NCBI RefSeq assembly: GCF_026343335.1
Contig: NZ_JAPELX010000001.1
Coordinates: 4,712,001 to 4,776,000, forward strand
DNA length: 64,000 nt
Direction of reading: 5' to 3'
From: Streptomyces sp. NBC_00078
GTDB lineage: Bacteria > Actinomycetota > Actinomycetes > Streptomycetales > Streptomycetaceae
Positions 16,294-24,884 of this stretch are shown one piece after another. A model generated the notes under the pieces. That model made no database searches, had not been told where the DNA came from, and saw only the letters and a list, made by a program, of their open reading frames with translations. The position numbers and the translations under genes are program-made. Numbering within the stretch: position 1 is the stretch's first letter; each line of letters opens with the position of its first letter.

Positions 16294-17046
16294 TTACGGG
16301 CGCGGGTCCACTCGCGCCAGGAACCGGTCCAACACCTCGTTGAACTCCTTCGGCCTCTCCAGGTTCGGCATGTGGGCCGCGCCCTCGATGACATGGAGGG
16401 TCGAGTCGGGCAGGGCCGCGTGCATCGCCTCGGCGTCGGAGACCGGGGTGAAGGTGTCGTCCGAACCCACGACCACCAGGGCCGGGACGCTGACGGTCCT
16501 CAGCAGCTCGCGATAGTCGGGGCGGGCGGCGCGGGCGCGCAGGGCCGCCGCGGCGCCGTGCGGGGAGGTGGCCGTCATCATGCCGTGGACGTGGGCCTTG
16601 ACCCGCGCGTCGGCGTACGGGGCGACCATCTTCTCCAGTACGTCGTCGGCGTACCCGCTCATGCCCTCGCGCAGCAGCCTGTCCGCCGTGGCGTGGCGGG
16701 CGCGGGCGCCCTCGGGTGTCTCGGCGGCCGGGAAGGTGTCGGCGAGGACCAGGCCGCGGACGCGGCCCGGGAACCGCCGGTAGAAGTCCATCACGATCTG
16801 GCCGCCCATGGAGAGGCCGGCCAGGACACAGGTCTCCACCTTCAGGTCGTCGAGCAGTGTCCTGATGTCGTTGGCGAACTGCTCGAAGCGGGTGATCGCG
16901 GGGGAGGTCGGGGAGGCGCCGTAGCCGCGCAGGTCGGGGGCGATCACCCGGCGGGCGGCGGAGAACGCCTCCAGCTGCGGGTTCCACATCGTGCGGTCGA
17001 AGGGGTGGCCGTGGATCAGAACGAGGGGGACTGCCGGGACTGCCAT
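16294..17046 (-). CDS. Alpha/beta hydrolase
   Basis: 250 residues, cytosolic. Oxyanion strand LVLIHGHPFDRTMW, nucleophile elbow AGLSMGGQ (Ser), acid in GSDDTFTP (Asp) and His in IEGAAHMPN complete the triad. This is the layout of small esterases/haloperoxidase-like hydrolases; substrate unknown. The ATG at 17046 starts the conserved beta strand almost at once. The gene is divergent from a MocR regulator at 17128, with three GGTGCAAT-type repeats between them, so it is a likely target of that regulator. Confidence 0.85.
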   Translation of the reverse strand: MAVPAVPLVLIHGHPFDRTMWNPQLEAFSAARRVIAPDLRGYGASPTSPAITRFEQFANDIRTLLDDLKVETCVLAGLSMGGQIVMDFYRRFPGRVRGLVLADTFPAAETPEGARARHATADRLLREGMSGYADDVLEKMVAPYADARVKAHVHGMMTATSPHGAAAALRARAARPDYRELLRTVSVPALVVVGSDDTFTPVSDAEAMHAALPDSTLHVIEGAAHMPNLERPKEFNEVLDRFLARVDPRP

Positions 17047-17063
17047 GGCCTCGACCCTAGATC

Positions 17064-17107
17064 GGCACAATTCGTCGGTGCAATAAGATCTTTGCCCTCG
17101 GTGCAAT
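17064..17107. promoter_or_regulatory. Direct repeats, probable MocR operator
   Basis: Copies GGCACAAT (17064-17071), GGTGCAAT (17077-17084) and GGTGCAAT (17100-17107) lie in the same orientation in the 81-base gap between the hydrolase and the MocR gene. Directly repeated half-sites are typical for MocR-family regulators, which bind as head-to-tail dimers. The two perfect copies are 23 bases apart, about two helical turns. A TAAGAT-like -10 element lies between them. Confidence 0.55.
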
Positions 17108-17127
17108 GACAGCAGGGGGCTGGGCTT

Positions 17128-18453
17128 GTGGACGCGTACCGGCGCATCGCCGACAGCATCGCCGACGACATCACCGCCGGACGGCTCCGGCCGGGCGAAC
17201 GACTGCCTCCGCAGCGGAAGTTCGCCCGTCGGTACGGGATCGCAGCCTCGACGGCGGAGCGGGCCTACGGCGAGCTGGTGCGGCGGGGGCTGGTCGTCGG
17301 CGAGGTCGGCCGTGGCACCTTCGTGCGGGCCGCGGGTACGGGACCCACGGGGCGTGCGCTCATCGAACCGGCGACCGTGGCACCGGTGAACATGGAGCTC
17401 AACTACCCTTCCGCGCCCGGCCAGTCGGAGCTGCTCGCCGCCGCCCTCGCCCCGCTGCTGCGCCCCGACGTCCTCACCGAGGTGTTGCGTCCGGCGTCCG
17501 CCACCGGCACCGCGGCGGCCCGCGAGGCGGTGGCGGCCCTGCTCGCCACGCCCGGCTGGCGCCCGGCTCCCGGTCAGTTGCTCTTCACCGGCAACGCCCG
17601 CCAGGCCATCGCCGCCGCGCTGGCCTGCCTGGTCCGGCCGGGCGGCCGGGTCGGTGTCGAAGCGCTGACGTACCCGCTGGTCAAGGAGGTCGCAGCCCGG
17701 CTCGGCATCACCCTCGTCCCGCTCCCCACGGACCACGAGGGCCTGCGCCCGGAGGCCGTCGCGGGCGCCCGGCTGTCCGCCCTCTACGTCCAGCCGACGC
17801 TGCACAACCCGACGTCCGTGAGCATGAGCACCGAGCGACGCAGGCAACTTGCCCATGTGGTGGACGAGTTGGGGCTCCCCGTCGTCGAGGACCGCATCTG
17901 GTCCTTCCTCGACGAGGCGGGGGACGCCCCGTTCGCCGCGCTCGCCCCGCACCTCACCCATGTCGTCGACGGCCTCTCCAAGCGGGTCGCGCCCGGCCTG
18001 ACGGTCGGCTTCCTCGTCGTACCGCCGCATCGGACACAGGGGGTGGCTACGGCCGTGCGGTCGGGAGGGTGGAGCGCCGGACGGTTCGCGCTGGAGGCGG
18101 GTGTGCGGTGGATCGGGGACGGGACGGTGCAGCGGCTGGTGGCGGCGAAACGCGAGGACGCTGCGCTGCGACAGCGACTGGTCGCCGAGCAGCTCGCCGG
18201 TTTCCGCATACGGTCCGATCCGCGGGCCTACTTCGCCTGGTGGGAACTGCCCGCCCCCTGGCGCGCGGACACCTTCACGGCCGCGTCCGCCGCACACGGC
18301 ATCGCCGTCACGCCGGGCCCCGCCTTCACCGTCGACCCGCACCGCACCCCGGCCGCCGTCAGACTCGGGCTCGCGTCGGCCACGGTGCCGGATCTTCGGC
18401 GGGCGTTGCGGACGCTTGCCGACATCGCAGGAGAGGCCCGCGGCGTCCGCTGA
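17128..18453 (+). CDS. MocR-family regulator (GntR HTH fused to PLP aminotransferase-like domain)
   Basis: 441 residues. Residues 1-70 form a GntR winged helix (ADDITAGRLRPGERLPPQRK, then FARRYGIAASTAERAYGELV). From about residue 95 a fold-type I aminotransferase-like domain follows, with HNPTSVSMSTERR, EDRIWSF and the PLP lysine in DGLSKRVAPGL. The GTG at 17128 has GGGGG eight bases upstream. It probably represses or activates the divergent alpha/beta hydrolase gene and itself through the repeats at 17064-17107, sensing PLP or an amine adduct. Not placed in a named subgroup. Confidence 0.88.
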   Translation: MDAYRRIADSIADDITAGRLRPGERLPPQRKFARRYGIAASTAERAYGELVRRGLVVGEVGRGTFVRAAGTGPTGRALIEPATVAPVNMELNYPSAPGQSELLAAALAPLLRPDVLTEVLRPASATGTAAAREAVAALLATPGWRPAPGQLLFTGNARQAIAAALACLVRPGGRVGVEALTYPLVKEVAARLGITLVPLPTDHEGLRPEAVAGARLSALYVQPTLHNPTSVSMSTERRRQLAHVVDELGLPVVEDRIWSFLDEAGDAPFAALAPHLTHVVDGLSKRVAPGLTVGFLVVPPHRTQGVATAVRSGGWSAGRFALEAGVRWIGDGTVQRLVAAKREDAALRQRLVAEQLAGFRIRSDPRAYFAWWELPAPWRADTFTAASAAHGIAVTPGPAFTVDPHRTPAAVRLGLASATVPDLRRALRTLADIAGEARGVR

Positions 18454-18816
18454 GCAGGTCGAGGCGAGGTCGTCTCGTACTCGTGCTGTCCGCTGCTGAG
18501 GTGGCCGGCGGGTGCGGTTGGATGCCGGCGGCGGACGGGCAGGACGGGCCTGTGGACGGGCGGCCTGTGGACGTGGCTGTGGTGGCCGTGCACGGCATCG
18601 TCGTCGCCCGGCCCACGCGGTTCGGTCCGGGCTCGGGCCGGCCGGAGTACCGGACCTGGAGCGGGCGCCGCGGACGCTTGCCGGTGCGGTCTCGGGCCGG
18701 GCCGGCGGTCCGCCGTGGTCCGGCACCTTGTGGGTCGTGTCGGCGTGACCGCCCGGCCGGGCCGTGGTGTGGCGGGCTGGTCAGGTTGCCCCTGCGGGCG
18801 TCGGCGAAGGAGACGC
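18454..18816. other. Gene-free GC-rich stretch
   Basis: After the MocR stop I see no conserved coding pattern on either strand. The open frames here are low-complexity shadows. The content is runs of CTGTGGACG-like imperfect repeats at about 18548-18575 and no convincing hairpin. Confidence 0.5.
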
Positions 18817-19806
18817 TCAGGTCCTTGGCGTGCGCGTGCTGCGCCAGGCAAGGGGGTCACCGGGGTCACCCGGGGAAGGCATGGTCATGTCCAGGTCGGC
18901 AGTCTCAGGATCCGCCCTGAGCGGCCCGTCCTCCGGTGCCTGGCCCTGCACCCGCACGTGCACCCGGCGGCTGAGCCAGGTGCCGAGCGCGACCGTCAGG
19001 CCGAGGGCGACCAGCAGCCAGGATGCCTGGCGCAGGGTCGCGGTGAGGGCGTCGTAGACGGCGCCCGTAGCCGACTGGTGGTCCTCCTCGGGGAGGTCGG
19101 CGAGGGTGAGGCGGCGGCCGATCGTGATGGCCAGCGCGAGCAGCGCGCCGCCGAGCGCCGTGCCGAGCGCGGTCGCGGTGATCGCGCGGCGGCGGCAGGT
19201 GGCGACGGCGATTCCGGAGACGGCGAGGACGACGGCGGCGACGGGCAGCCAGAAACCGGCGACTTCCAGCACGTGGAATCCCTTCCGGAGGCGGTCCAGT
19301 TCCTGGACCGGCAGTACGGAGACCTCGGTGTGCTCGACCGGGATGCGGTTCGCGAACGGCACGTGTTCCACGGCGAGTTGGCGCTTGACCTGGGCGGTGA
19401 CGGGGGCGAGGTCGACGGTGACGTCCCGCTCGCTCTCGTCGTGCAGGGCGCGCAGCACGGCGTCGTGGACGGCCCTGTTCGCGGAGTCCCAGGCCAGCCG
19501 GAAGGTCTCGGTACCGGTGAAGGAGTGGACCGCGTCGTGCACGAAGGGGCGCACGGTGCCCCGCAGCGGCCGGACGTCCACCCGGTCGTCGACCTGGTCC
19601 ATGATTCCGGCGCCGACGGTGTCCGCGATCGCGTTCCGCACGGCCGGGTCCGCGGCCAGCGGCGCCATGGTCGTGACGTAGCGCCCCGTGTCGGCGAGGT
19701 CGTACGCCGCCCAGGCCGCGAGCGCGCCGCACGGCGCGAACAGGCAGGCGAGGGCGATCAGCGCCGCCGACAGGGCGCTCCGCAGGCGCGCAGGACGAGG
19801 GGCCAC
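18817..19806 (-). CDS. Two- or three-span membrane protein with large extracytoplasmic domain
   Basis: About 329 residues. The first helix (ALSAALIALACLFAPCGALAAWA) is near the N-terminus. A domain of about 160 residues follows (VTTMAPLAADPAVRNAIADT to VLPVQELDRLRKG), then helices (AGFWLPVAAVVLAVSGIAVA, ALGTALGGALLALAITI, ASWLLVALGLTVALGTWL) and a short charged tail. The pattern matches conserved Streptomyces integral membrane proteins without assigned function. The start is uncertain: I use GTG 19806, close to the first helix, because upstream sequence is part of a repeat-rich region. It is the first unit of a minus-strand block bounded upstream by minisatellites. Confidence 0.65.
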   Translation of the reverse strand: MAPRPARLRSALSAALIALACLFAPCGALAAWAAYDLADTGRYVTTMAPLAADPAVRNAIADTVGAGIMDQVDDRVDVRPLRGTVRPFVHDAVHSFTGTETFRLAWDSANRAVHDAVLRALHDESERDVTVDLAPVTAQVKRQLAVEHVPFANRIPVEHTEVSVLPVQELDRLRKGFHVLEVAGFWLPVAAVVLAVSGIAVATCRRRAITATALGTALGGALLALAITIGRRLTLADLPEEDHQSATGAVYDALTATLRQASWLLVALGLTVALGTWLSRRVHVRVQGQAPEDGPLRADPETADLDMTMPSPGDPGDPLAWRSTRTPRT

Positions 19807-19889
19807 CCCTCCAGCCAACGGCCCGGCGGCGGGGTGCGCGAGCGCTACGACTCCAAATGGGTGCACCGCACCTACGCACCGGTCAACAG

Positions 19890-20230
19890 ACGGGCGCACC
19901 GCTCTCGCACGCCGGTCCGGGGCGGACGAGTGGGCCGGTCCGGGGCGGACGAGTTGGCCGGTCCGGGGCGGACGGGTGTGCAGGGTTCGCGCGCTCGCCC
20001 GGCGCCGGGCAGGTTGCGGCGCGCTCGCCCGCCCGCCCGGCACCGGACGGATAGGCAGCGCTCGCCCACGCGTCAGCGCCGGGGTTCACTACGGGGTGCG
20101 GCCTTTGCGGGCCCGCCGCCCCGCGCCGGACAGTTGCGCCGCACTCGCCCGCCCGCCCGGCGCCGGACGGAACGGATAGGCAGCGCTCGCCCACGCGTCG
20201 GCGCCGGACGGTGTGCAGCCTTCGCGTGCC
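19890..20230. repeat. Higher-order imperfect GC-rich repeats
   Basis: Several motifs recur: GGGCCGGTCCGGGGCGGACGA-like units at 19930-19975, GGATAGGCAGCGCTCGCCCA at about 20049 and again at 20176, and CGCTCGCCCGCCCGGCGCCGGA-like units throughout. Open frames across this stretch are repeats of Arg/Pro/Ala and are not believable proteins. Confidence 0.6.
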
Positions 20231-20375
20231 CGCCCGGCACCGGACACGTGCGCCGCGCGCGCCCGGCACCGGACACGTGCGCCGCGCCCGCCCGGCACCG
20301 GACACGTGCGCCGCGCGCGCCCGGCACCGGACACGTGCGCCGCGCGCGCCCGGCACCGGGCACGTGCACCGCGCG
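20231..20375. repeat. Five-copy 29-bp tandem repeat centred on CACGTG
   Basis: Five head-to-tail units (starts 20231, 20260, 20289, 20318, 20347) of a 29-bp sequence containing CCCGGCACCGG and the palindrome CACGTG; the CACGTG cores are exactly 29 bases apart at 20245, 20274, 20303, 20332 and 20361. The last unit has drifted. A unit of 29 is not a multiple of three, so this is not a coding repeat, and there are no variable spacers. Confidence 0.85.
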
Positions 20376-20422
20376 CGCTCGCCCGCCCCGCGCCGGACAG
20401 GCGCGCCGTACTGGTGTGCCCG

Positions 20423-20890
20423 TCAGCGGACGCGGTTGCCCAGGGCGTCCTCGCGTGTGTAGTAGCGGTAGAAGAACACCCCGAAGACGCCCGCCGTGAC
20501 GAACACGCCCAGCGCCACCGACCGGTAGATCGACTCGCCGGTCTGGCTGTAGAGGAAGCCGACCGCGGCGCCGGCGAACCCCGACTTGACCAGCGAGTGC
20601 AGCTCCCGCTTCAGCAGCGGCGCGAACGTCGCGACGGCGATGCACAGCACGATGAACACGGCCGCGGTGACGAAGCCGAACAGGATGTTCCAGCCCGTGA
20701 CCTCGCCGCCGCCGCGCCGGTTGGCCGCCGCCCAGAAGCCGTAGAGGAGTCCGAGTACGACGGGGATCCCGTACCGCCCCGCCGCATGGACCCGCTCGTC
20801 GAACAGGTCGGGCGTGCGGGTGGGCCGGGCCGCGCGGTTCAGCCTGACCTTGCCCATCATGCCGCCGGACGTGGGTGCCGCATGAGCCAT
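20423..20890 (-). CDS. Four-span small membrane protein
   Basis: 155 residues. The N-terminal 45 residues are soluble and basic (KVRLNRAARPTRTPDLFDER). Then come four hydrophobic segments (GIPVVLGLLYGFWAA, ILFGFVTAAVFIVLCIAVA, AGAAVGFLYSQTGESIY region, and SVALGVFVTAGVFGVFFYR). The ATG at 20890 has AGGAG eight bases upstream. A conserved-looking Streptomyces membrane protein of unknown role. The 29-bp minisatellite begins about 50 bases after its stop. Confidence 0.7.
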   Translation of the reverse strand: MAHAAPTSGGMMGKVRLNRAARPTRTPDLFDERVHAAGRYGIPVVLGLLYGFWAAANRRGGGEVTGWNILFGFVTAAVFIVLCIAVATFAPLLKRELHSLVKSGFAGAAVGFLYSQTGESIYRSVALGVFVTAGVFGVFFYRYYTREDALGNRVR

Positions 20891-21282
20891 GAGAGCGCTC
20901 CTCTCTCTCCTCGCCCCCGACTACCAGAGCACACCTGGACACAGGCCCTGGCAAGTCGGCCGGCAGCCCGGATGCACGGGGAGTGGGGACATGTTTCTCA
21001 TGGGGCCCATGAAGAAGGTGCCCCGAGCGGCTGCCGCGGCCGGCCGGGTGCACGGACGCCGCACAGTGCTGCGCCCACCCCGCCCGGCTGGGGCGGCCTC
21101 GACCACGCCGCCGTCCATCTCACGGCCGCCGACGACACGACGGTCTTCGCCGTTCGGCGGGCTGTTCGGCGGGTCGTCGCGAGGGAGGCGGAGCACGGTC
21201 GTTTGCAGTCCTGAGACCCACCTTTGCAGCCGCAGCGGTTACGGTGCTGCCTAAGTGATCGACGGGGGATGGGGAGGGAACG
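20891..21282. other. Intergenic stretch without visible gene
   Basis: Divergent spacer between the membrane protein (minus) and the gene at 21283 (plus). I see no conserved ORF, no strong hairpin and no recognisable operator. It presumably holds both promoters. Confidence 0.5.
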
Positions 21283-22458
21283 ATGCCGGGAACCGTGCTG
21301 TTGCTTGCCGCATCCCCGGCGGGCAAGGGCTGTCTGGTGGACGCAGCGTCCGTGCTCCCCGTACTCGCGGCCGTCCCGCCCGCCGTCCTGTCCGGCACGG
21401 AGACGGCCAACGTCGTCGAACTCGCCGACCCGCTGGAGCCGCAGGCCGTGCTCACCCGGTTGCGGGCGGCCGCGGCTGCCCCGGGGCCGCTCACGGTCTT
21501 CGTCGCCGGACAACTGCAGCTCGACCGCCGTCAGCGGCTGCCCCACCTGGCGCTGGCCCGCACGACGCCCTCGACGGTGCGCTACACCGCTCTGCCCTGG
21601 CACTGGATCCGCGAGGAACTGCGGCTGCGCGCGGCCGGGTCCACGACCCTCGTCCTCGACCTGCACGCGGACCCCGAGACCTGGGAGTGGCTGCGGGCGA
21701 ACCCGCTCGACTCCGGGCGCAACAACGCGGTCTACGGTCGTATCGCGCCGCCGCCGTCCCGGCGCACGGTCGCTGTTCCGACGTATATGAAGGCGGCGGC
21801 GACGATCCTGCGCAGTGGCCTCAGGCCCGAACTCGCGGAGCTTCATCAGCAGGCGTTGGCCCGGGTCGGCGTGGACGGCTATGCGGACCTTGTGCTGGCG
21901 GCGGCGGGTGTCGCGGGGGCCGCTGTCCCCGGGGGCTTCGCCCCCAGACCCCCGTATCTGCCTGAACAGCCTCGTCCTCAAACGCCGGACGGGCCGACTG
22001 CTGCCGACGGGCGCCACAGCGGCGCGGCCGGTGAGGCCGATCCCCACTCCGCCATCTCCGTCGCCGTCCGGTCCGGGCGCCATCCCGACGCCGATGCCCT
22101 CGCCGCCCACCACGAACAAGCCGCCGTGCAGGCGCACGGGCCCGGGTCCGAACAGGCCCTGCACTGGGCCGAGGTGCGGGCGGACCTGGCGATGTTCGCC
22201 GGGGATCCCTCGCGCAGCTGCCGTACCTGGCTGGGCGTGGCCGTCGCGCGGCTGTCGGCGGGACAGGGCCCGGACACGGCGGCCGTCGAGGCGGCCGTGG
22301 ACCGGGCGCACCACCAGTGGGGGCAGGTCCGGGACGCGTCGGCGGCGCGGGAGCTCGGTGCGTCGCTCGCCGACCTGCGCGCCCGGGTGCCGGGGCGTCG
22401 GCAGGGCGCGCTGGACCACGTCCAGCGGCAGTTGCGGCAGCTGCAGACGCAGAGCTAG
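21283..22458 (+). CDS. Hypothetical protein with CHAT/toprim-like first half
   Basis: 391 residues from an ATG with GGGAGGG six bases upstream. The first 150 residues alternate strands and helices (MPGTVLLLAASPAGKG, LTVFVAGQLQLD, HWIREELRLRAAGSTTLVLD, LHADPETWEWL), resembling an alpha/beta signalling or caspase-like fold; no catalytic pair can be assigned. A helical second half (ALAAHHEQAAVQAHGPGSEQ, ALHWAEVRADLAMFAGDPS) is TPR-like. Between them, residues about 217-239 are encoded by an interspersed genomic repeat (21931-21997), which reads as a Pro-rich linker in frame. Known in Streptomyces as a conserved protein without function, to my knowledge. Confidence 0.6.
   Translation: MPGTVLLLAASPAGKGCLVDAASVLPVLAAVPPAVLSGTETANVVELADPLEPQAVLTRLRAAAAAPGPLTVFVAGQLQLDRRQRLPHLALARTTPSTVRYTALPWHWIREELRLRAAGSTTLVLDLHADPETWEWLRANPLDSGRNNAVYGRIAPPPSRRTVAVPTYMKAAATILRSGLRPELAELHQQALARVGVDGYADLVLAAAGVAGAAVPGGFAPRPPYLPEQPRPQTPDGPTAADGRHSGAAGEADPHSAISVAVRSGRHPDADALAAHHEQAAVQAHGPGSEQALHWAEVRADLAMFAGDPSRSCRTWLGVAVARLSAGQGPDTAAVEAAVDRAHHQWGQVRDASAARELGASLADLRARVPGRRQGALDHVQRQLRQLQTQS
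21931..21997 (+). repeat. Interspersed Streptomyces-type repeat captured inside a coding sequence
   Basis: GGGGGCTTCGCCCCCAGACC is a short hairpin (GGGGGC-TTC-GCCCCC), followed by CCTCGTCCTCAAACGCCGGA and CGGG. From memory this combination is a common dispersed element at gene ends in Streptomyces. Here it lies within the open frame at 21283-22458 without breaking it. Confidence 0.6.
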
Positions 22459-22465
22459 GCGGGAG

Positions 22466-23701
22466 CTAGGCGAGGTACGCGAGGGCGGCCGAGACCAGGG
22501 TCCGCACGCCCGGGGTGATCGTCGACAGATCCGGCCCGAAGCGGGGGCTGTGGTTGCTGGGGACGGCCAGGAACTTCTCCATCAGCTCGTTGCCGGGCGC
22601 CGCGTCCCACACCTCGGCCGGGGTCGTCGTGACGAACCAGTAGGAGTACGGGATCCCGCCCTGCGCCAGATACGGGAAGTCCTCGCTGCCCATCACGGGC
22701 CCGAAGTCCAGCACCGTCCCCGCCCCGAGCACCTCCTCGTGCACGGCCGCGATCCGGCGGTCGGTGCCGGCGTCGTTCATGGTCACCGGGAAGGTCGCGC
22801 CCACGGTCACCTCCGGCTCCCGCGGGCATCCGGCGGCGAGCGCCTCGCCGGCCGCGATGCGCCGGATCGCGGTGATCATCCGCTCGCGCACCTCGTCGGA
22901 CTGGGTGCGCAGGTTGAGGGAGATGCACGCCTTTGACGGGATGATGTTGTGCCGGGTGCCCGCCTCGATCCGCCCGACGGTCAGCACCGCGGACTCGCGG
23001 GCGGCGATCTCCCGGGAGACGACCGTCTGCAGCCGGGTCACCAGGTACGCGGCCGTCACCACCGGGTCGACGGTCGTCTCCGGACGCGAACCGTGTCCGC
23101 CCGTGCCGTGCACGACGATGTCGAGGTCGGTCGACGCCGACATGATCAGGCCCGGCGAATGGGCGTAGAACCCGACCGGGCCGGGTGCCGCGTGCTGCCC
23201 GAGCAGCACGTCGGGCCGTACGAAACGTTCGTACAGTCCGTCCGCGATCATCCGTGCCGCGCCCTGTCCGGTCTCCTCGGCGGGCTGGCCCACCACGAGC
23301 AGCGTCCCGGACCAGGCGTCCCGCCCGCCGGCCAGCGCCTCGGCCGCGCCCGCCAGCCAGGTCATGTGCAGATCGTGCCCGCAGGCGTGCATCACACCGG
23401 GCACCTCGGAGGCGTACGGCAGCCCGGTCTCCTCCTGGACGGGCAGCGCGTCCATGTCGGCGCGCAGGAGGACCACGGGCCCGTCGCCGTTGCGCAGCAG
23501 CCCGGCGACTCCGGTGCCGCCGATGCCCTCGGCGGTCTCGTACCCCGCCTTGGCGAGCCGCTCGGAGAGCTTGGCGGCCGTGCGGTGTTCCTGGAGGGAC
23601 AGCTCGGGGTTCCGGTGCAGGTCCCGGTAGAAGTCCTCAAGGCCTGCGACCGGGAGATCCGCGGTGAGGACGAGGGCGGTGCGCGCGGCGGCAGAGGTCA
23701 T
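22466..23701 (-). CDS. M20-family amidohydrolase
   Basis: 411 residues. DLHRNPELSLQEHRTA near the start, the metal-binding ACGHDLHMTW, GQPAEETGQGA with the catalytic/ligand Glu pair, HAAPGPVG and the late GSEDFPYLA are the hallmarks of the M20D (IAA-amino acid hydrolase / amidohydrolase) subfamily. A two-metal cytosolic enzyme removing acyl groups from amino-acid conjugates; exact substrate unknown. The ATG at 23701 has little ribosome site. The stop lies eight bases from the convergent gene end at 22458. Confidence 0.88.
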   Translation of the reverse strand: MTSAAARTALVLTADLPVAGLEDFYRDLHRNPELSLQEHRTAAKLSERLAKAGYETAEGIGGTGVAGLLRNGDGPVVLLRADMDALPVQEETGLPYASEVPGVMHACGHDLHMTWLAGAAEALAGGRDAWSGTLLVVGQPAEETGQGAARMIADGLYERFVRPDVLLGQHAAPGPVGFYAHSPGLIMSASTDLDIVVHGTGGHGSRPETTVDPVVTAAYLVTRLQTVVSREIAARESAVLTVGRIEAGTRHNIIPSKACISLNLRTQSDEVRERMITAIRRIAAGEALAAGCPREPEVTVGATFPVTMNDAGTDRRIAAVHEEVLGAGTVLDFGPVMGSEDFPYLAQGGIPYSYWFVTTTPAEVWDAAPGNELMEKFLAVPSNHSPRFGPDLSTITPGVRTLVSAALAYLA

Positions 23702-23719
23702 CCACGCAGCGTACGCAAA

Positions 23720-23760
23720 GCGGCCGCCGACGCCAGGGGGGAGTGTGCGTCGGCGGCCGC
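23720..23760 (-). terminator. Strong hairpin downstream of the NPP1 gene
   Basis: Fourteen-base-pair perfect arms GCGGCCGCCGACGC / GCGTCGGCGGCCGC around a 13-base loop, 114 bases past the NPP1 stop and just before the M20 start. It separates the two minus-strand transcripts. Confidence 0.7.
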
Positions 23761-23873
23761 GGCTCTGGGGGGCCGGTATCGACCTTCGCGGTCGCGGAGT
23801 TGGTCGGCACCCCGTTTCGTCAGCGCAATCAATCCCGGTGGCGGAGCAGTCGACTCCGCGACCGCCGCACGGC

Positions 23874-24650
23874 TCAGGCGTAGGGGTCGAACGTGATGCC
23901 GCTCGGCTTGGCCTTGTCGAGGTGGCCGGCGAACTTGGTGTCCTGGAGCGGGAAGTTGGCGTTGCCCCAGTCGGAGGCGTTCAGGGTGTCGCGGAGGCCG
24001 GCCGCCAGGTTGTCCCAGGTGATCAGGTTCTCCTGGTGCCAGGCACCGGTGTCGTTCTCCGGCGTCTCCCCCCACTTGGCGAAGCGGAAGGCGTGGGTGG
24101 ACGCGCCGTCCTTGTGGTAGACGGCCTCGACGCGCTGCCCGCTCATCGGGACGTCGGCGATCGGGTGCGTGCTGAAGCCGCCGTGGGCGGAGGCGGACAG
24201 GTACGACGGGGTGTCGGCGCCCTGCTTCACCCAGACGACCATGCACTCCCAGTCGTGGCGGTGGCCGATGCCCGGGGATGCCTCGTCCTTCTCGAAGTAG
24301 CTGGCGTAGATGATCCCGCACCAGCCGTTGTTGCACTTGGCCCGCGAGTAGGTGTTGGCCTGGCCGAGGTGGCCGGAGCGGCACTCGCCGGTGATCGGGC
24401 CGGTCGGCTTGAGGCCGCCGTTGAGGGTGCCGCTCGGGTCGATGGCGGCGGCCGGGTAGCAGCTGTCCGTGTCGTAGTCGTACAGGGGCTCGAAGTTCTT
24501 CTGGAACGCGGTCGCGTTCTCCGGCAGGTTCTGCAGCACGCCTGCCCAGGCGCTGCCCGGCAGGGCGAGGGTCAGGGCGGCGGCGCTGCCCGCGACGGCG
24601 GCGGCTCGGGCGAGGCGGGACGTCCTCGTGCTGGTGACTGCTCGGGGCAT
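23874..24650 (-). CDS. NPP1/NLP necrosis-inducing-like secreted protein
   Basis: 258 residues from the ATG at 24650, with AGGAG six bases upstream. A signal peptide ends near residue 36 (LALPGSAWAG). The mature part has the NLP signature GHRHDWE (metal-binding His/Asp/Glu heptapeptide), paired Cys (CYPAA, CRSGH, CNNGWCG) and the FEKDEASPG segment, with the usual length for the family. NLPs of plant pathogens bind sphingolipids and lyse plant membranes; bacterial members are secreted and often of untested toxicity. No nearby export genes. Upstream lies an array of TGATCAAG repeats. Confidence 0.9.
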   Translation of the reverse strand: MPRAVTSTRTSRLARAAAVAGSAAALTLALPGSAWAGVLQNLPENATAFQKNFEPLYDYDTDSCYPAAAIDPSGTLNGGLKPTGPITGECRSGHLGQANTYSRAKCNNGWCGIIYASYFEKDEASPGIGHRHDWECMVVWVKQGADTPSYLSASAHGGFSTHPIADVPMSGQRVEAVYHKDGASTHAFRFAKWGETPENDTGAWHQENLITWDNLAAGLRDTLNASDWGNANFPLQDTKFAGHLDKAKPSGITFDPYA

Positions 24651-24772
24651 GGGGGCTCCTGTTGACGGTCCACTCGTTCCGGACATGACATCCGGCACAG
24701 AGTCGAAGACTGGCAAGGCGGGGGTGGGACGGAAAGGCTTTTCTGCTAACTGGGGACGAGCTTTTGCCGAAC

Positions 24773-24884
24773 TGATCAAGCCCACAGCCGACAGCCGGCT
24801 GATCAAGCCGACAGCCGACAGCCGGCTGATCAAGCCGACTGGTACAGCGACTGATCAAGCGACTGATCAAGCCGAGTGATCAAG
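24773..24884. repeat. Six TGATCAAG repeats upstream of the NPP1 gene
   Basis: TGATCAAG occurs at 24773, 24800, 24827, 24852, 24864 and 24877. The first three belong to 27-bp units containing (ACAGCCG)n; the last three are 12-13 bases apart. The array fills the divergence zone between the NPP1 start and the 3' end of the 56-residue secreted peptide. A cluster of TGATCA palindromes with near-helical spacing could be a binding array; this is inference. Confidence 0.6.

Noticed and set aside
16294..18726. Extended 810-residue form of the alpha/beta hydrolase
   Set aside because: Upstream 560 codons are antisense to the MocR gene; the ATG at 17046 begins the domain.
20231..20375. CRISPR array
   Set aside because: The units are contiguous without spacers and no cas genes are present.
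18715..20499. 594-codon plus-strand open frame
   Set aside because: Runs through minisatellites and antisense to two membrane proteins; composition is Arg/Pro/Ala noise.
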